A stretch of DNA of 64,000 bases. Source: Pedobacter sp. MC2016-15 (lineage in GTDB: Bacteria > Bacteroidota > Bacteroidia > Sphingobacteriales > Sphingobacteriaceae). The translations under genes were made by a program, and so were the position numbers. Each line of letters opens with the position of its first letter. Positions within the stretch are counted from its first letter, which is position 1. The stretch lies in NCBI RefSeq assembly GCF_026239695.1, contig NZ_JAPIVS010000001.1, positions 248,001-312,000 on the forward strand, given 5' to 3'. This document shows positions 23,959-32,261 of the stretch, one piece after another. A model generated the notes under the pieces. It saw only the letters and a list, made by a program, of their open reading frames with translations. It ran no database searches and was not told where the DNA came from.

Positions 23959-24705
23959 ATGGAACAGCGCCAGGTAGATACCCGCCAATCTAGACCTACA
24001 CTCGTTTTCCTGCATTATTTTGGAGGAGCAGCATCAAGCTGGAATTGGATCATCAGGGAGTTGGAGAGTGAGTATAACTGCCTGGCGCTGAACCTTCCGG
24101 GATTTGGAGGATTATCAGGACTTCCAAATCCTTCACTCAAAGCATACGCAGATTACGTTTTCAAAAAGTTCCGCGAAGCTCAGATCGGGAACTGTGTGAT
24201 TATCGGGCATTCCATGGGTGGAAAGATTGCCCTGCAATGCACGGTGGATGATGCTGAAAACCGAATTGAACAACTGATTCTCGTTGCACCCTCGCCGCCC
24301 AGCGTAGAACGGATACCGGCGGAGGATCAGAAAGAAATGAAGAAAGATCCCGATCTGGCAGGTGCTGAAGAAGCAGTAAGGAAAGCCGTCTGCATCAGGC
24401 TTGATGCTGAAAAATGGTCAGTTGCTGTTGCGACACCCCAGCAAGTAGATCCGGGTGCCAGAAAATGGTGGATTGATGAAGGGACAAAACATTCGATTGC
24501 TGATCAAACTAAAGATTTAAAGATCCCCATCCATCTGCTGCTCGCAGAAAAAGATCCTGCCATTACCACTGCTATGACATCAAATGATACTTTACCCAAC
24601 TTATCAAAAGATATGATCATTTCTAAGCACCCAACGAGCGGACATCTGATTCCTTTGGAAGATCCGGCCTGGCTTGCAGAGCAGATCCTAAATGTACTTG
24701 ACTGA
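23959..24705 (+). CDS. Alpha/beta hydrolase
   Basis: 248 residues. LVFLHYFGGAASSWNWII forms the oxyanion-hole region, GHSMGG carries the nucleophile (Ser85), AEKDPA the acidic residue and SGHLIPLEDP the His. No signal peptide. The gene starts 1 base after the SDR stop codon. Resembles small-molecule esterase or haloperoxidase-like members; specificity is not readable. Confidence 0.9.
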   Translation: MEQRQVDTRQSRPTLVFLHYFGGAASSWNWIIRELESEYNCLALNLPGFGGLSGLPNPSLKAYADYVFKKFREAQIGNCVIIGHSMGGKIALQCTVDDAENRIEQLILVAPSPPSVERIPAEDQKEMKKDPDLAGAEEAVRKAVCIRLDAEKWSVAVATPQQVDPGARKWWIDEGTKHSIADQTKDLKIPIHLLLAEKDPAITTAMTSNDTLPNLSKDMIISKHPTSGHLIPLEDPAWLAEQILNVLD

Positions 24706-24796
24706 AAAAATCTTAATAGTGATGCGGTCAGATTTTCTAATTTGATATTACTTTTTTTGCTAAATTGAATTAGAAATACTCTAACCAAATCATCAT

Positions 24797-26329
24797 ATGA
24801 TACCAGCATTGCGTAGCATTTCAACTGCGTTTGTAGCACTTATTCTTACACTAAATACCGAAGCTCAGGATCTTCCAAGAAGCAATCCGGAAGCCGAAGG
24901 CGTCAGTTCCAAAGGGATACTCGACTTCGTAAGAGCTACCCGCACCAGCAAAACAGAACTCCATAGCTTCATGTTGCTGCGCCATGGGAAAGTTGTAGCC
25001 GAAGGCTGGGCCAGTCCCTACGCTCCAGACCTGCGGCACTCCCTGTACTCCTGCAGTAAAACCTTCACCGCAACTGCTGTAGGATTCGCTGTGAATGAAG
25101 GTAAACTCAAGCTCAGTGATAAAGTAATCAGCTTCTTCCCCGACCAGCTTCCGCCAACGGTGAGTGCTAACCTCGCAAAACTGACCGTGGAAGATGCCCT
25201 GATGATGTCCGACGGGCAGGATCCCGAGCCAAGTTATGCAGCAGCAGATACCAACTGGGTAAAAAGCTTTCTCGCAGCACCGATCGTTCATGAACCGGGC
25301 ACAAAGTTCTTATATAATTCCATCGGAACATACATGCTTTCAGCAATTGTTCAGAAAGTTACCGGAGAATCTGTACTGCAATATCTGAAACCAAGACTGT
25401 TTGAGCCACTGGGAATTACAGGAATGGACTGGGAAACAGATCTGAAAGGAATCAATACGGGCGGCTGGGGACTACGTTTAAAAACCGAAGATATGGCCAA
25501 GTTTGCCCAGCTATTTTTGCAAAAAGGCAAATGGAACGGTAAGCAGATCCTTCCAAAAAGCTGGGTTAAAAAGGCCAGCACTGCAAAAATCATTCAGCAC
25601 CCAGAACTGCCAAAAGCGAAGAGAGATTCCAGCGATTGGGAACAAGGATATGGGTATCAGATGTGGCGATGCCGTTACAATGCTTACCGTGGGGATGGTG
25701 CTTTCGGTCAGTATATGATTGTCATGCCAGATCAGGATGCAGCATTGGCCATCACTGCCGAATCAGGAAACATGCAGGAAGAAATCAATCTCGTATGGAA
25801 ACACCTGCTACCGGCGATGAGCCAAAAAGCTTCCTCTGGCGACACAACTAACTATGCAGAGCTGAAGAAAGAGCTTACTGCACTATCTCTGGCCCCCCTG
25901 GAAAAATCCAAAACAGCAGAAAGCCCTCAGCATAATGGAACATATCAATTGCAGGCAAATGATATGAAGCTCAATGCAATAACATTCAAATCAAATGATA
26001 ACGGAACTTATCAGGTCATTATGAAAAGTGATACAGCAAACTATGATCTTAACTTCGGTGCAGGCGTTTGGCTTGCAGGTTCCACAAACAAACCCGGACC
26101 TTCACTGACGGCACGGGCTAGGGAAAACCGCAGCATGCTTTACCCCGCTAAAGTGACCGGTAGCTACACCTGGAAAGATGATCATAGCCTGCAGCTTAGT
26201 TTGAGGTATATTGAAAGTCCGCATACAGAGAATTTCATTTGTGTATTTGATGATAAAGGCGTTACCATTCGTCAGTCGAACAGCTTCGAAAAAGGGAAAG
26301 AGATTTTGATCAAAGGAAACAGGATCTAA
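24797..26329 (+). CDS. Serine hydrolase, beta-lactamase class C/PBP4*-like
   Basis: 510 residues with a signal peptide (about 1-23, cut before QDLP). The catalytic S-x2-K is SCSK at 85-88 within RHSLYSCSKTFTATAVG, and a YNS motif (FLYNSIG) provides the second catalytic element. The first 350 residues are the beta-lactamase-like domain; the C-terminal 150 residues (HNGTYQLQANDMKLNAITF...) form a beta-rich accessory domain. Likely a periplasmic esterase or D-aminopeptidase rather than a resistance enzyme, as is usual for Bacteroidota members. Confidence 0.9.
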   Translation: MIPALRSISTAFVALILTLNTEAQDLPRSNPEAEGVSSKGILDFVRATRTSKTELHSFMLLRHGKVVAEGWASPYAPDLRHSLYSCSKTFTATAVGFAVNEGKLKLSDKVISFFPDQLPPTVSANLAKLTVEDALMMSDGQDPEPSYAAADTNWVKSFLAAPIVHEPGTKFLYNSIGTYMLSAIVQKVTGESVLQYLKPRLFEPLGITGMDWETDLKGINTGGWGLRLKTEDMAKFAQLFLQKGKWNGKQILPKSWVKKASTAKIIQHPELPKAKRDSSDWEQGYGYQMWRCRYNAYRGDGAFGQYMIVMPDQDAALAITAESGNMQEEINLVWKHLLPAMSQKASSGDTTNYAELKKELTALSLAPLEKSKTAESPQHNGTYQLQANDMKLNAITFKSNDNGTYQVIMKSDTANYDLNFGAGVWLAGSTNKPGPSLTARARENRSMLYPAKVTGSYTWKDDHSLQLSLRYIESPHTENFICVFDDKGVTIRQSNSFEKGKEILIKGNRI

Positions 26330-26420
26330 ATTAAACTGATGTGTCACAAAGCTGAACATCTCCTCCAGTTTGCATTGATAAACCTTGAAACTGGATCAGG
26401 ATAGCTGTCAGGCCACTCAC

Positions 26421-26428
26421 TATGTTTG
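26421..26428 (+). promoter_or_regulatory. TAnnTTTG (-7) element for the thioredoxin-fold gene
   Basis: TATGTTTG ends 23 bases before the ATG at 26452. It overlaps an inverted repeat TGTTTGTA (26423-26430)/TACAAACA that reaches the start codon. Confidence 0.5.
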
Positions 26429-26451
26429 TATAACAATTAAAATTTACAAAC

Positions 26452-26685
26452 ATGGCAAAATCAATTTTCTATCACGCCGGTTGTCCGGTATGTGTAAGCG
26501 CAGAACAAGACATCATCAGCCTGATCGGTGAAACCAATGTAGAAGTCGTAAATATTGGTGAAGACAGAAGCCGCATTGCAGAAGCAGAAAATGCGGGAAT
26601 CCAATCTGTACCCGCACTGGTCACACCTAATGGAAATGTACTTCACATCAACTTCGGTGCTTCACTGGCCGATGTTAAAGGCTAA
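26452..26685 (+). CDS. Small thioredoxin/glutaredoxin-fold protein
   Basis: 77 residues. The active site CPVC (Cys11/Cys14) follows the first strand (SIFYHAG), and a cis-proline-like SVPALVTPNG is at about 56-65. The size matches a minimal glutaredoxin-like domain. No signal peptide. It is probably a cytoplasmic thiol oxidoreductase. A promoter element precedes it and a perfect terminator follows, so it is a single-gene unit. Confidence 0.85.
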   Translation: MAKSIFYHAGCPVCVSAEQDIISLIGETNVEVVNIGEDRSRIAEAENAGIQSVPALVTPNGNVLHINFGASLADVKG

Positions 26686-26688
26686 ATC

Positions 26689-26723
26689 AAAAAGGCCCTG
26701 CTCGTAATAAGCAGGGCCTTTTT
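26689..26723 (+). terminator. Strong terminator after the thioredoxin-fold gene
   Basis: AAAGGCCCTGCT (26691-26702) pairs with AGCAGGGCCTTT across CGTAATA and runs into TTTTT. Confidence 0.9.
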
Positions 26724-26783
26724 GTTGAGCAAAGGAAGCAAGATTTAGGAGGCTGTATCTTTTATCTAACCTACGCCTAAAAC

Positions 26784-26815
26784 CAAAAAAACGTTTGTGC
26801 ACAAGGCACAAACGT
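26784..26815 (-). terminator. Terminator of the glutaminase-like gene
   Basis: On the minus strand ACGTTTGTGC pairs perfectly with GCACAAACGT (arms 26791-26800 and 26806-26815) and is followed by TTTTTTGG. It lies 56 bases after the stop at 26872. Confidence 0.85.
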
Positions 26816-26871
26816 AATCAGAAAGGTAATGATAGGTAGTAAATTGTATAGGTATTATGCAGGGCCAGGCC

Positions 26872-29448
26872 TTATTTAGAATTCAGTTTGGTATCCAGCA
26901 ACTTAATCGCGTAACCTGCCACAACACTTCTCGCCTGGAAACCTACCTGCTTTCCATCGGTAGTCTCATGCCAGTCGCTCAGCGGAACACGCGTAGGAGT
27001 TTCTAAAGCATACTTGTAGATAGGATCGATAAACTTTTGGAAATCAGCTTCGTTATCCGCCAGCGTTGCTGTCCACATAATCCAGTCTGATTTCGTATAC
27101 GTTTTACGGCTATCCAATGGCAATCCATATTTATTCTGTTTTTTCAGATAAAAATCGATCTCCTTTTTATATACTTCTTTAGGGAAAATACCCAGCTGAA
27201 GCACCTTATCCCATACCAGGTTATACTTCTGGCTCCAGGTATTTTTGTTATCAAAAGTCAGCGCATAATGATCACCAGCATCTGCCAGGCCCATCCATTT
27301 TTGCGCCATCTCTTTAGACATCGCTTTATACTTCGTCGCGATATCCTGATGCCCCAGCTTTTCCGCCAGCATACCATAACCGCCAAGCGCAACGATCGCC
27401 TTTACAGATAAATTCGCATTCCTCGCAAGGTGACCCGCAAAATCATCAGTACATAGCTGATTGGCAGGATCCAGACCCTCTTTGCTCAGGTACTCCGCCC
27501 AGGTAGTGAGAGTTGCCCAGTGTTTCTTTGCGTAGTCGGCATTCCCCTCCGCTTTCGCGATTGCTGCCGCAAGGATCACCATGTTTCCAGCTTCCTCTAC
27601 CGGCATATCTTCGCCATACGTTTGTCCGTTCGCCAGAGGATACGTACCAAGATCGTGTGCAGCAAAAGGTTTTTTCCATTTACCACTTTCACTGTAATAG
27701 AAGATACCGTTCATCATCCCCTTCAGCAGGTCCGGATTATAAACCAGGAACATCGGAGCCGAAGGATAAGTGATGTCAACCGTATTGATTGAACCATTAC
27801 TAAAGTTTTCTTTCGACATAAACAGGATTTCCCCATCAGGTGATTTCAGCAGTTTGTGTGCGGCAATAGCCTGACGATAAGATAAATCTGAAAGTTCTGC
27901 GTAATGCTCACCGCCAGCTTTGAGGTTTGCTGCGTGATAAGATTCGTCAAATGCAGTAGCTTTTGCGAGTACTGAAGTAAATTGATCGTCAGCAAGTTTC
28001 AGTTGGCCTTCAATAGTCTGATCGCCTTTATTGTTCCACCAAGGACGCAGATTTTGTCCAAAATATTGAATCGAATATAAATCATCATATCCAATCAACA
28101 AGGTTTTTTCAGCAACTGCATCTCCGTTTAAGGTCACAGGGATAATTGTAGATAGCACCAGTTTTTTTCCAGTTTGTGATGCTTTTCCAGCGGCAGCCGC
28201 AGTAAAAACAGCATCCTGCAAGTCCTTAGTCGTGCGTGCACCTGTATTTTTTGCAGCAGCTGATGTTGCCGCTTTGGCTTTTGCTGAACTCAGGCCTGCG
28301 CGACCTGCAGCCAGGGCACCTGCAATACCAGTTACAAAACCCTGCTGTGCGTTTTCAGCACCAGTGATATATTGACGCGCTCCCAGATTATCCGGCGCAG
28401 CCACATACACATAACCCCAGTCGATCTTCACATCATCACCAGATTTCTTCAGCATCGGCTGTGCCGTAGTACCGGCCTGCAGGATCGACAATCCGTTACT
28501 TTTGGAAGCTTTTGCTGCTACTTCCTGTGCAGAAGTATTTACCGCCAGGTCTGTTGATGCACCAAAGAAAACTTCAGCCTTATGGCTTTTGCCATCTTTC
28601 GCTTTCAGCTTGAAAGTCACGTAAGAAACCGGACGAGCAAGTAAATCCAGATCATCCATTAACAATGGCGACAAGAAGTTCAGATCCAGATCTACATTGC
28701 CACAGTCAAAACTGTAAGTCGTCTGTGTAGCACTGATCTTCACATCTTTCTGTTTTGCAACTAACACATTCTGCATCGCCACAACAGGTTTTTCATAGAT
28801 CAGACCAGCATCCAGCCACTGACCGCCCGTATTGTTACGCACATGAATGGCCAGCGTGTTCTGACCTTTTTTCAGCAGCTTATTGTCTACCGACACATTG
28901 ATAAATTTACCATTGAAACATTCACAGCTGTAAATACTCTTACCATTCAGATAAACCTCCACGTCATCATCATGCATGATCTTCAGCTTCAGGTTATTGA
29001 AGTCAGTTTTTGTCAGGTTGAAAGTTCTGCGAACCCACAGGTCCTTAGTTTTCCACTGTGTAGTTGCCTGTCCATCGCCAAATGGTGCGGTGCCAGTTTT
29101 CCAGGCGGCGTCAGCAAAACCTTCTTTTTCCCAGCCCGAAGCCGGCGTAGCTTCGCTGTATTTCACGGTATAGGCCTTTTCATCAGAGGCTGGAAGTACC
29201 GTGAGGAAGTTTTCCTCCTGACCGCCGAGAAAGCGGTATACCTTGCCGTCAACTTTGAGGAGGCCAGACAATGACTGGTTAGAGCCCGTCCAGTGTTTCG
29301 TTGGGGCGCTGTTTACTTTGTCGCTGAAAGACCATACGCTAAAATACGGATCATGGGTGAGTAAAGGATAAGCGGGTGCTTTACGCTCCTGGGCTGTGAC
29401 ATCGAGTAAAAGAGCAGCCAGGCTAAGTGATAGGAATAGTCGTTTCAT
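26872..29448 (-). CDS. Glutaminase A-type (DUF4964/5127/4965/1793) secreted protein
   Basis: 858 residues with a signal peptide (MKRLFLSLSLAALLLDVTA|Q). AYPLLTHDPYFSVWSFSDKVN is the DUF4964 start; DUF5127 and DUF4965 follow, and the C-terminal (alpha/alpha)6 part contains PVEEAGNMVILAAAIAKAEGN and the last helical segments. Between residues 95 and 220 there is an inserted beta-rich domain (GWEKEGFADAAWKTG, MHDDDVEVYLNGKSIY, GQNTLAIHVRNN) that looks like a galactose-binding fold. Named after a fungal glutaminase; members in Bacteroidota may act on glycans or peptides. It lies after the SusCD-DUF3823 genes on the same strand. Confidence 0.88.
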   Translation of the reverse strand: MKRLFLSLSLAALLLDVTAQERKAPAYPLLTHDPYFSVWSFSDKVNSAPTKHWTGSNQSLSGLLKVDGKVYRFLGGQEENFLTVLPASDEKAYTVKYSEATPASGWEKEGFADAAWKTGTAPFGDGQATTQWKTKDLWVRRTFNLTKTDFNNLKLKIMHDDDVEVYLNGKSIYSCECFNGKFINVSVDNKLLKKGQNTLAIHVRNNTGGQWLDAGLIYEKPVVAMQNVLVAKQKDVKISATQTTYSFDCGNVDLDLNFLSPLLMDDLDLLARPVSYVTFKLKAKDGKSHKAEVFFGASTDLAVNTSAQEVAAKASKSNGLSILQAGTTAQPMLKKSGDDVKIDWGYVYVAAPDNLGARQYITGAENAQQGFVTGIAGALAAGRAGLSSAKAKAATSAAAKNTGARTTKDLQDAVFTAAAAGKASQTGKKLVLSTIIPVTLNGDAVAEKTLLIGYDDLYSIQYFGQNLRPWWNNKGDQTIEGQLKLADDQFTSVLAKATAFDESYHAANLKAGGEHYAELSDLSYRQAIAAHKLLKSPDGEILFMSKENFSNGSINTVDITYPSAPMFLVYNPDLLKGMMNGIFYYSESGKWKKPFAAHDLGTYPLANGQTYGEDMPVEEAGNMVILAAAIAKAEGNADYAKKHWATLTTWAEYLSKEGLDPANQLCTDDFAGHLARNANLSVKAIVALGGYGMLAEKLGHQDIATKYKAMSKEMAQKWMGLADAGDHYALTFDNKNTWSQKYNLVWDKVLQLGIFPKEVYKKEIDFYLKKQNKYGLPLDSRKTYTKSDWIMWTATLADNEADFQKFIDPIYKYALETPTRVPLSDWHETTDGKQVGFQARSVVAGYAIKLLDTKLNSK

Positions 29449-29493
29449 CTATAGTTATTTAATTGTTTTCAGCTGTTAGATGGAGCCTTTGAT

Positions 29494-29538
29494 GATTGCA
29501 ATCAATCTTGAAAAGAGATGTTAAGATTGATTGCTATC
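29494..29538. repeat. 16-bp hairpin upstream of the glutaminase-like gene
   Basis: GATTGCAATCAATCTT (29494-29509) and AAGATTGATTGCTATC (29523-29538) are inverted with one mismatch and a 13-base loop. It is in the spacer 5' of the gene at 29448 and has no U-tract. It may be an operator or a leader structure. Confidence 0.6.
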
Positions 29539-29568
29539 ATGTCGGGTTCATCTATATATAATTAATTG

Positions 29569-29599
29569 TTATCAAATGATGAGAGCGTTATCAAATGAT
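29569..29599. repeat. Direct repeat of TTATCAAATGAT
   Basis: The 12-mer occurs at 29569-29580 and 29588-29599, 19 bases apart. Its core TATCA-AA-TGATA is palindromic and recurs around the pectin genes at 45099 and 46643. Possible operator. Confidence 0.45.
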
Positions 29600-30306
29600 T
29601 AGTTAGTCGTTATCTTTTGCAAAGGCGAGAATATCATATCCTCGACACCACTGATCTTCAACCCTACCCGTACAAAAACATAATTCTGTGCCGGAGAAAT
29701 CGTTGGAACCGTAGCCGTAAGCGTAATCGCCGCAGGATTTAGAATCGCAGTGCCCGCAATCTCTGCATTTGAGATGTTATCAGCACCCGATACAAATTGC
29801 GTCTTATTGATATACAAGTTGATTCTTTCTATTGTTTTCGCTGAAGTACCCGTGATAATCTGATCGGCACGGAACGTCGCCGTAATCGCACCACTATTCA
29901 CCCGGTAGGTCGCGGCCCTGATCAAAAAATAAGGCGTCGCCTGCAGGTCCAGCGTCTGGTTGCCACTCATTTTCACCGCAAGCGTATCCCTCACACCTGG
30001 TGTAGTCTCCCGCCACTGGAAGGGACCCTGACTCGCAGGGATGATCATTTTATAATCGCCATCAAACAGCAGCGAAGAATATGTCCCGTCCTGTGCCAGC
30101 GGAGCCGTAATTGCCCCCACCTTCCCAAAACCCGGCTGGTACAACTCAATCGGAACCTGGTTATATTCCAGGCCGATCTCCTCTCCATTGTACATGATCC
30201 TCCCCTTCAGCGTCGATGATGGAGCTTCGTAATTGTCTTTTTTGCAGGAGGCAGTCCCCAGAACTACCGCCAGCAGCAATATGATATGTTGATATTTGAA
30301 TTGCAT
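29599..30306 (-). CDS. DUF3823 lipoprotein of the SusCD operon
   Basis: 235 residues from ATG at 30304-30306, a start that removes the overlap with the SusD gene and yields a lipoprotein signal (LLAVVLGTASC|KKDN). It contains the DUF3823 pattern: TLKGRIMYNGEEIGLEYNQVPIELYQ, then beta-rich repeats. DUF3823 lipoproteins sit downstream of susD and are thought to be surface glycan-binding proteins. It starts 10 bases after the SusD stop codon in the order SusC-SusD-DUF3823. Confidence 0.85.
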   Translation of the reverse strand: MQFKYQHIILLLAVVLGTASCKKDNYEAPSSTLKGRIMYNGEEIGLEYNQVPIELYQPGFGKVGAITAPLAQDGTYSSLLFDGDYKMIIPASQGPFQWRETTPGVRDTLAVKMSGNQTLDLQATPYFLIRAATYRVNSGAITATFRADQIITGTSAKTIERINLYINKTQFVSGADNISNAEIAGTAILNPAAITLTATVPTISPAQNYVFVRVGLKISGVEDMIFSPLQKITTN

Positions 30307-30316
30307 AATCTGATAC

Positions 30317-32260
30317 TTATTGGTTTGGTTGTTTAACAATTTTAGGATTCGCTGATAAGATATCATTAGTAATCAATGAATAGTAATTACCAAACTGGAA
30401 CCTGTTCGCACCCGTTACGGCCGACGGCAGCACCTCCTTAAAGATCCATTTCCCATTATTCGGACTTGCAGGGTTATAATATTTGTACGACCACAATGCA
30501 TAAGGCTGCGTATTCCTTTTTGTTGAGGAACCAATATTTGACACCAGCTCATTTACCGACATAGAACCACCATCCCATACACGGTGTGCCAGTCGCCATC
30601 TTTTCATATCAAATAAAGTATGACCTTCGAAAACCAGCTCTACCCTTCTCTCATGAACGATCCTGTCGAATGTCACACCAGATAAAGGAGTAGTCAAGCC
30701 GGCACGAGCACGTACCTGGTTGATGTACCCATCAGCAACACTCGTTCTGCCCAGCTCAAAAGCAGCTTCAGCAGCGTTCAGCAGTACTTCGGAGTAACGG
30801 TAACGGATAAAAGCCACATCACTCTGGCGTCCGCGGCGACCCGACCCAACCTGCGGGTCTAAATATTTGCGGATATAAAAGCCACTTTGTGATCTGAACT
30901 CCTGCCCGTTAACCGTTCCGTCCTTACCAACCACCTGTATATTTACGTTTGTTCCCGGCAGCGGTTTCAGCCTGCCGGCATCATCACTCGTCAGGATACT
31001 GCCATCAGCAAGCTGGTAGCCTGCCCAGATATCCACGTTTTTACCTTTGAAAGTCGCGTTTGGCAACAATACCGTTCCTGCAAGACGAGCATCCCTGCCC
31101 GCAAAAGCATCCAGCTGATTGGTGTAATACATCGGATCGCCATTGGCATCTTTCGTTGCTATAGGTGCATATGTATTGTCCAGTTTCTCAAAAGCCTCTA
31201 CAATGTTCAGCGATGGATTCAAGCGACCTGCATCAAGTCCTTCATCTGAGCTGGAGAACGGCTGATTGTTTACCGTAAAGCCATGTACCTTACCACTGTT
31301 CACTTTAAAATCTTCAATCCATATCGATTCCTGGTTTACACTACTCTTATCTAAAAATATAGCCGCGAAATTATCCGATAAGTCGGGCAACACTTTATAC
31401 AATTGATAAGCCCCGGCACTACCATTGATAATTTCTTCAGCGGCAGTGAGCGATTTTGTATAGTAAGCCGTAGCCATGGCCGATGGGATACCCACTTCAT
31501 TTCCCGGGGTTGACACCTGCGGCGTAGTGGCACCATATTTAGCAATCGACCCTGCATATAGCGCTGCACGCGATTCCATAGCCAGCGCAGCAGCTTTTGT
31601 GGCGCGCGATTTCTGGCTCGCATCCGTTGGCAGTTTTGTTTTGATCGCTTCAGCTTCACTGATCACAAAATCATAAACTTCAGATTCTTTAGCACGCGGC
31701 GTCTGCAGGTTCGTCACCACCCCACTGTAATCGTACGTCAGCGGTTCCGTGATCAGCGGCACCCCACCCATCCTTTTCACCATCTCGAAGTAGAAGTTCG
31801 CACGCAGGAAACGCGCTTCCGCAATAAACCTCGTTTTATCCGCTTCCTGCAGTTTTGTTGCTGCAGTAGCACGCTGGATAAACAGGTTCAGGTCGCGGAT
31901 ATATGCGTAGTTCCATATTCCCCATTCCAAAAAATCCCATCCCGTACGTTGCACCAGGAAGTTACTCCCATTTTCTGAAGGAAAAGCCTCACTGAAATCC
32001 GCAAAGCTGCGCCATCCGGGCTGGTCACCCACAATGTAAGGCAACTCTTCAGGCTGTCCGTCAAGGGTAGAGAAGTCGCGCTGGCGGTTATACAGATCCC
32101 CCAGGACCGACAGTACCAGTGCAGGGTCTGAGAATGCTGTTTCTTCCGGTATCACCTGCTTTGGCGGAACATCTAAAAAGTCGCTGTCTTTTTTGCAGGC
32201 GCCCGTCATCAGCAGGACAGCTACAAGCGAAAGTATATATATCTTATTCATGTGATTCAT
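30317..32260 (-). CDS. RagB/SusD family nutrient uptake lipoprotein
   Basis: 647 residues. Lipoprotein signal LSLVAVLLMTGAC|KKDSDF; Met1 or Met4 (32251) may be the start. The TPR-like SusD fold is evident in RFIAEARFLRANFYFEMVKRMGGVPLI, AALAMESRAALYAGSIAKYG and the C-terminal VAFIRYRYSEVLLNAAEAAFELG, IVHERRVELVFEGHTLFDMKRWR. It forms the lid over the SusC transporter at the cell surface and binds the oligosaccharide or peptide. The SusC stop codon and this start are 1 base apart. Confidence 0.93.
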   Translation of the reverse strand: MNHMNKIYILSLVAVLLMTGACKKDSDFLDVPPKQVIPEETAFSDPALVLSVLGDLYNRQRDFSTLDGQPEELPYIVGDQPGWRSFADFSEAFPSENGSNFLVQRTGWDFLEWGIWNYAYIRDLNLFIQRATAATKLQEADKTRFIAEARFLRANFYFEMVKRMGGVPLITEPLTYDYSGVVTNLQTPRAKESEVYDFVISEAEAIKTKLPTDASQKSRATKAAALAMESRAALYAGSIAKYGATTPQVSTPGNEVGIPSAMATAYYTKSLTAAEEIINGSAGAYQLYKVLPDLSDNFAAIFLDKSSVNQESIWIEDFKVNSGKVHGFTVNNQPFSSSDEGLDAGRLNPSLNIVEAFEKLDNTYAPIATKDANGDPMYYTNQLDAFAGRDARLAGTVLLPNATFKGKNVDIWAGYQLADGSILTSDDAGRLKPLPGTNVNIQVVGKDGTVNGQEFRSQSGFYIRKYLDPQVGSGRRGRQSDVAFIRYRYSEVLLNAAEAAFELGRTSVADGYINQVRARAGLTTPLSGVTFDRIVHERRVELVFEGHTLFDMKRWRLAHRVWDGGSMSVNELVSNIGSSTKRNTQPYALWSYKYYNPASPNNGKWIFKEVLPSAVTGANRFQFGNYYSLITNDILSANPKIVKQPNQ

Positions 32261-32261
32261 G

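Noticed and set aside
30307..30366. DUF3823 gene starting at 30366 within SusD
   Set aside because: This would overlap the SusD gene by 50 bases and bury the lipoprotein signal; the ATG at 30306 gives a clean signal and a 10-base gap.
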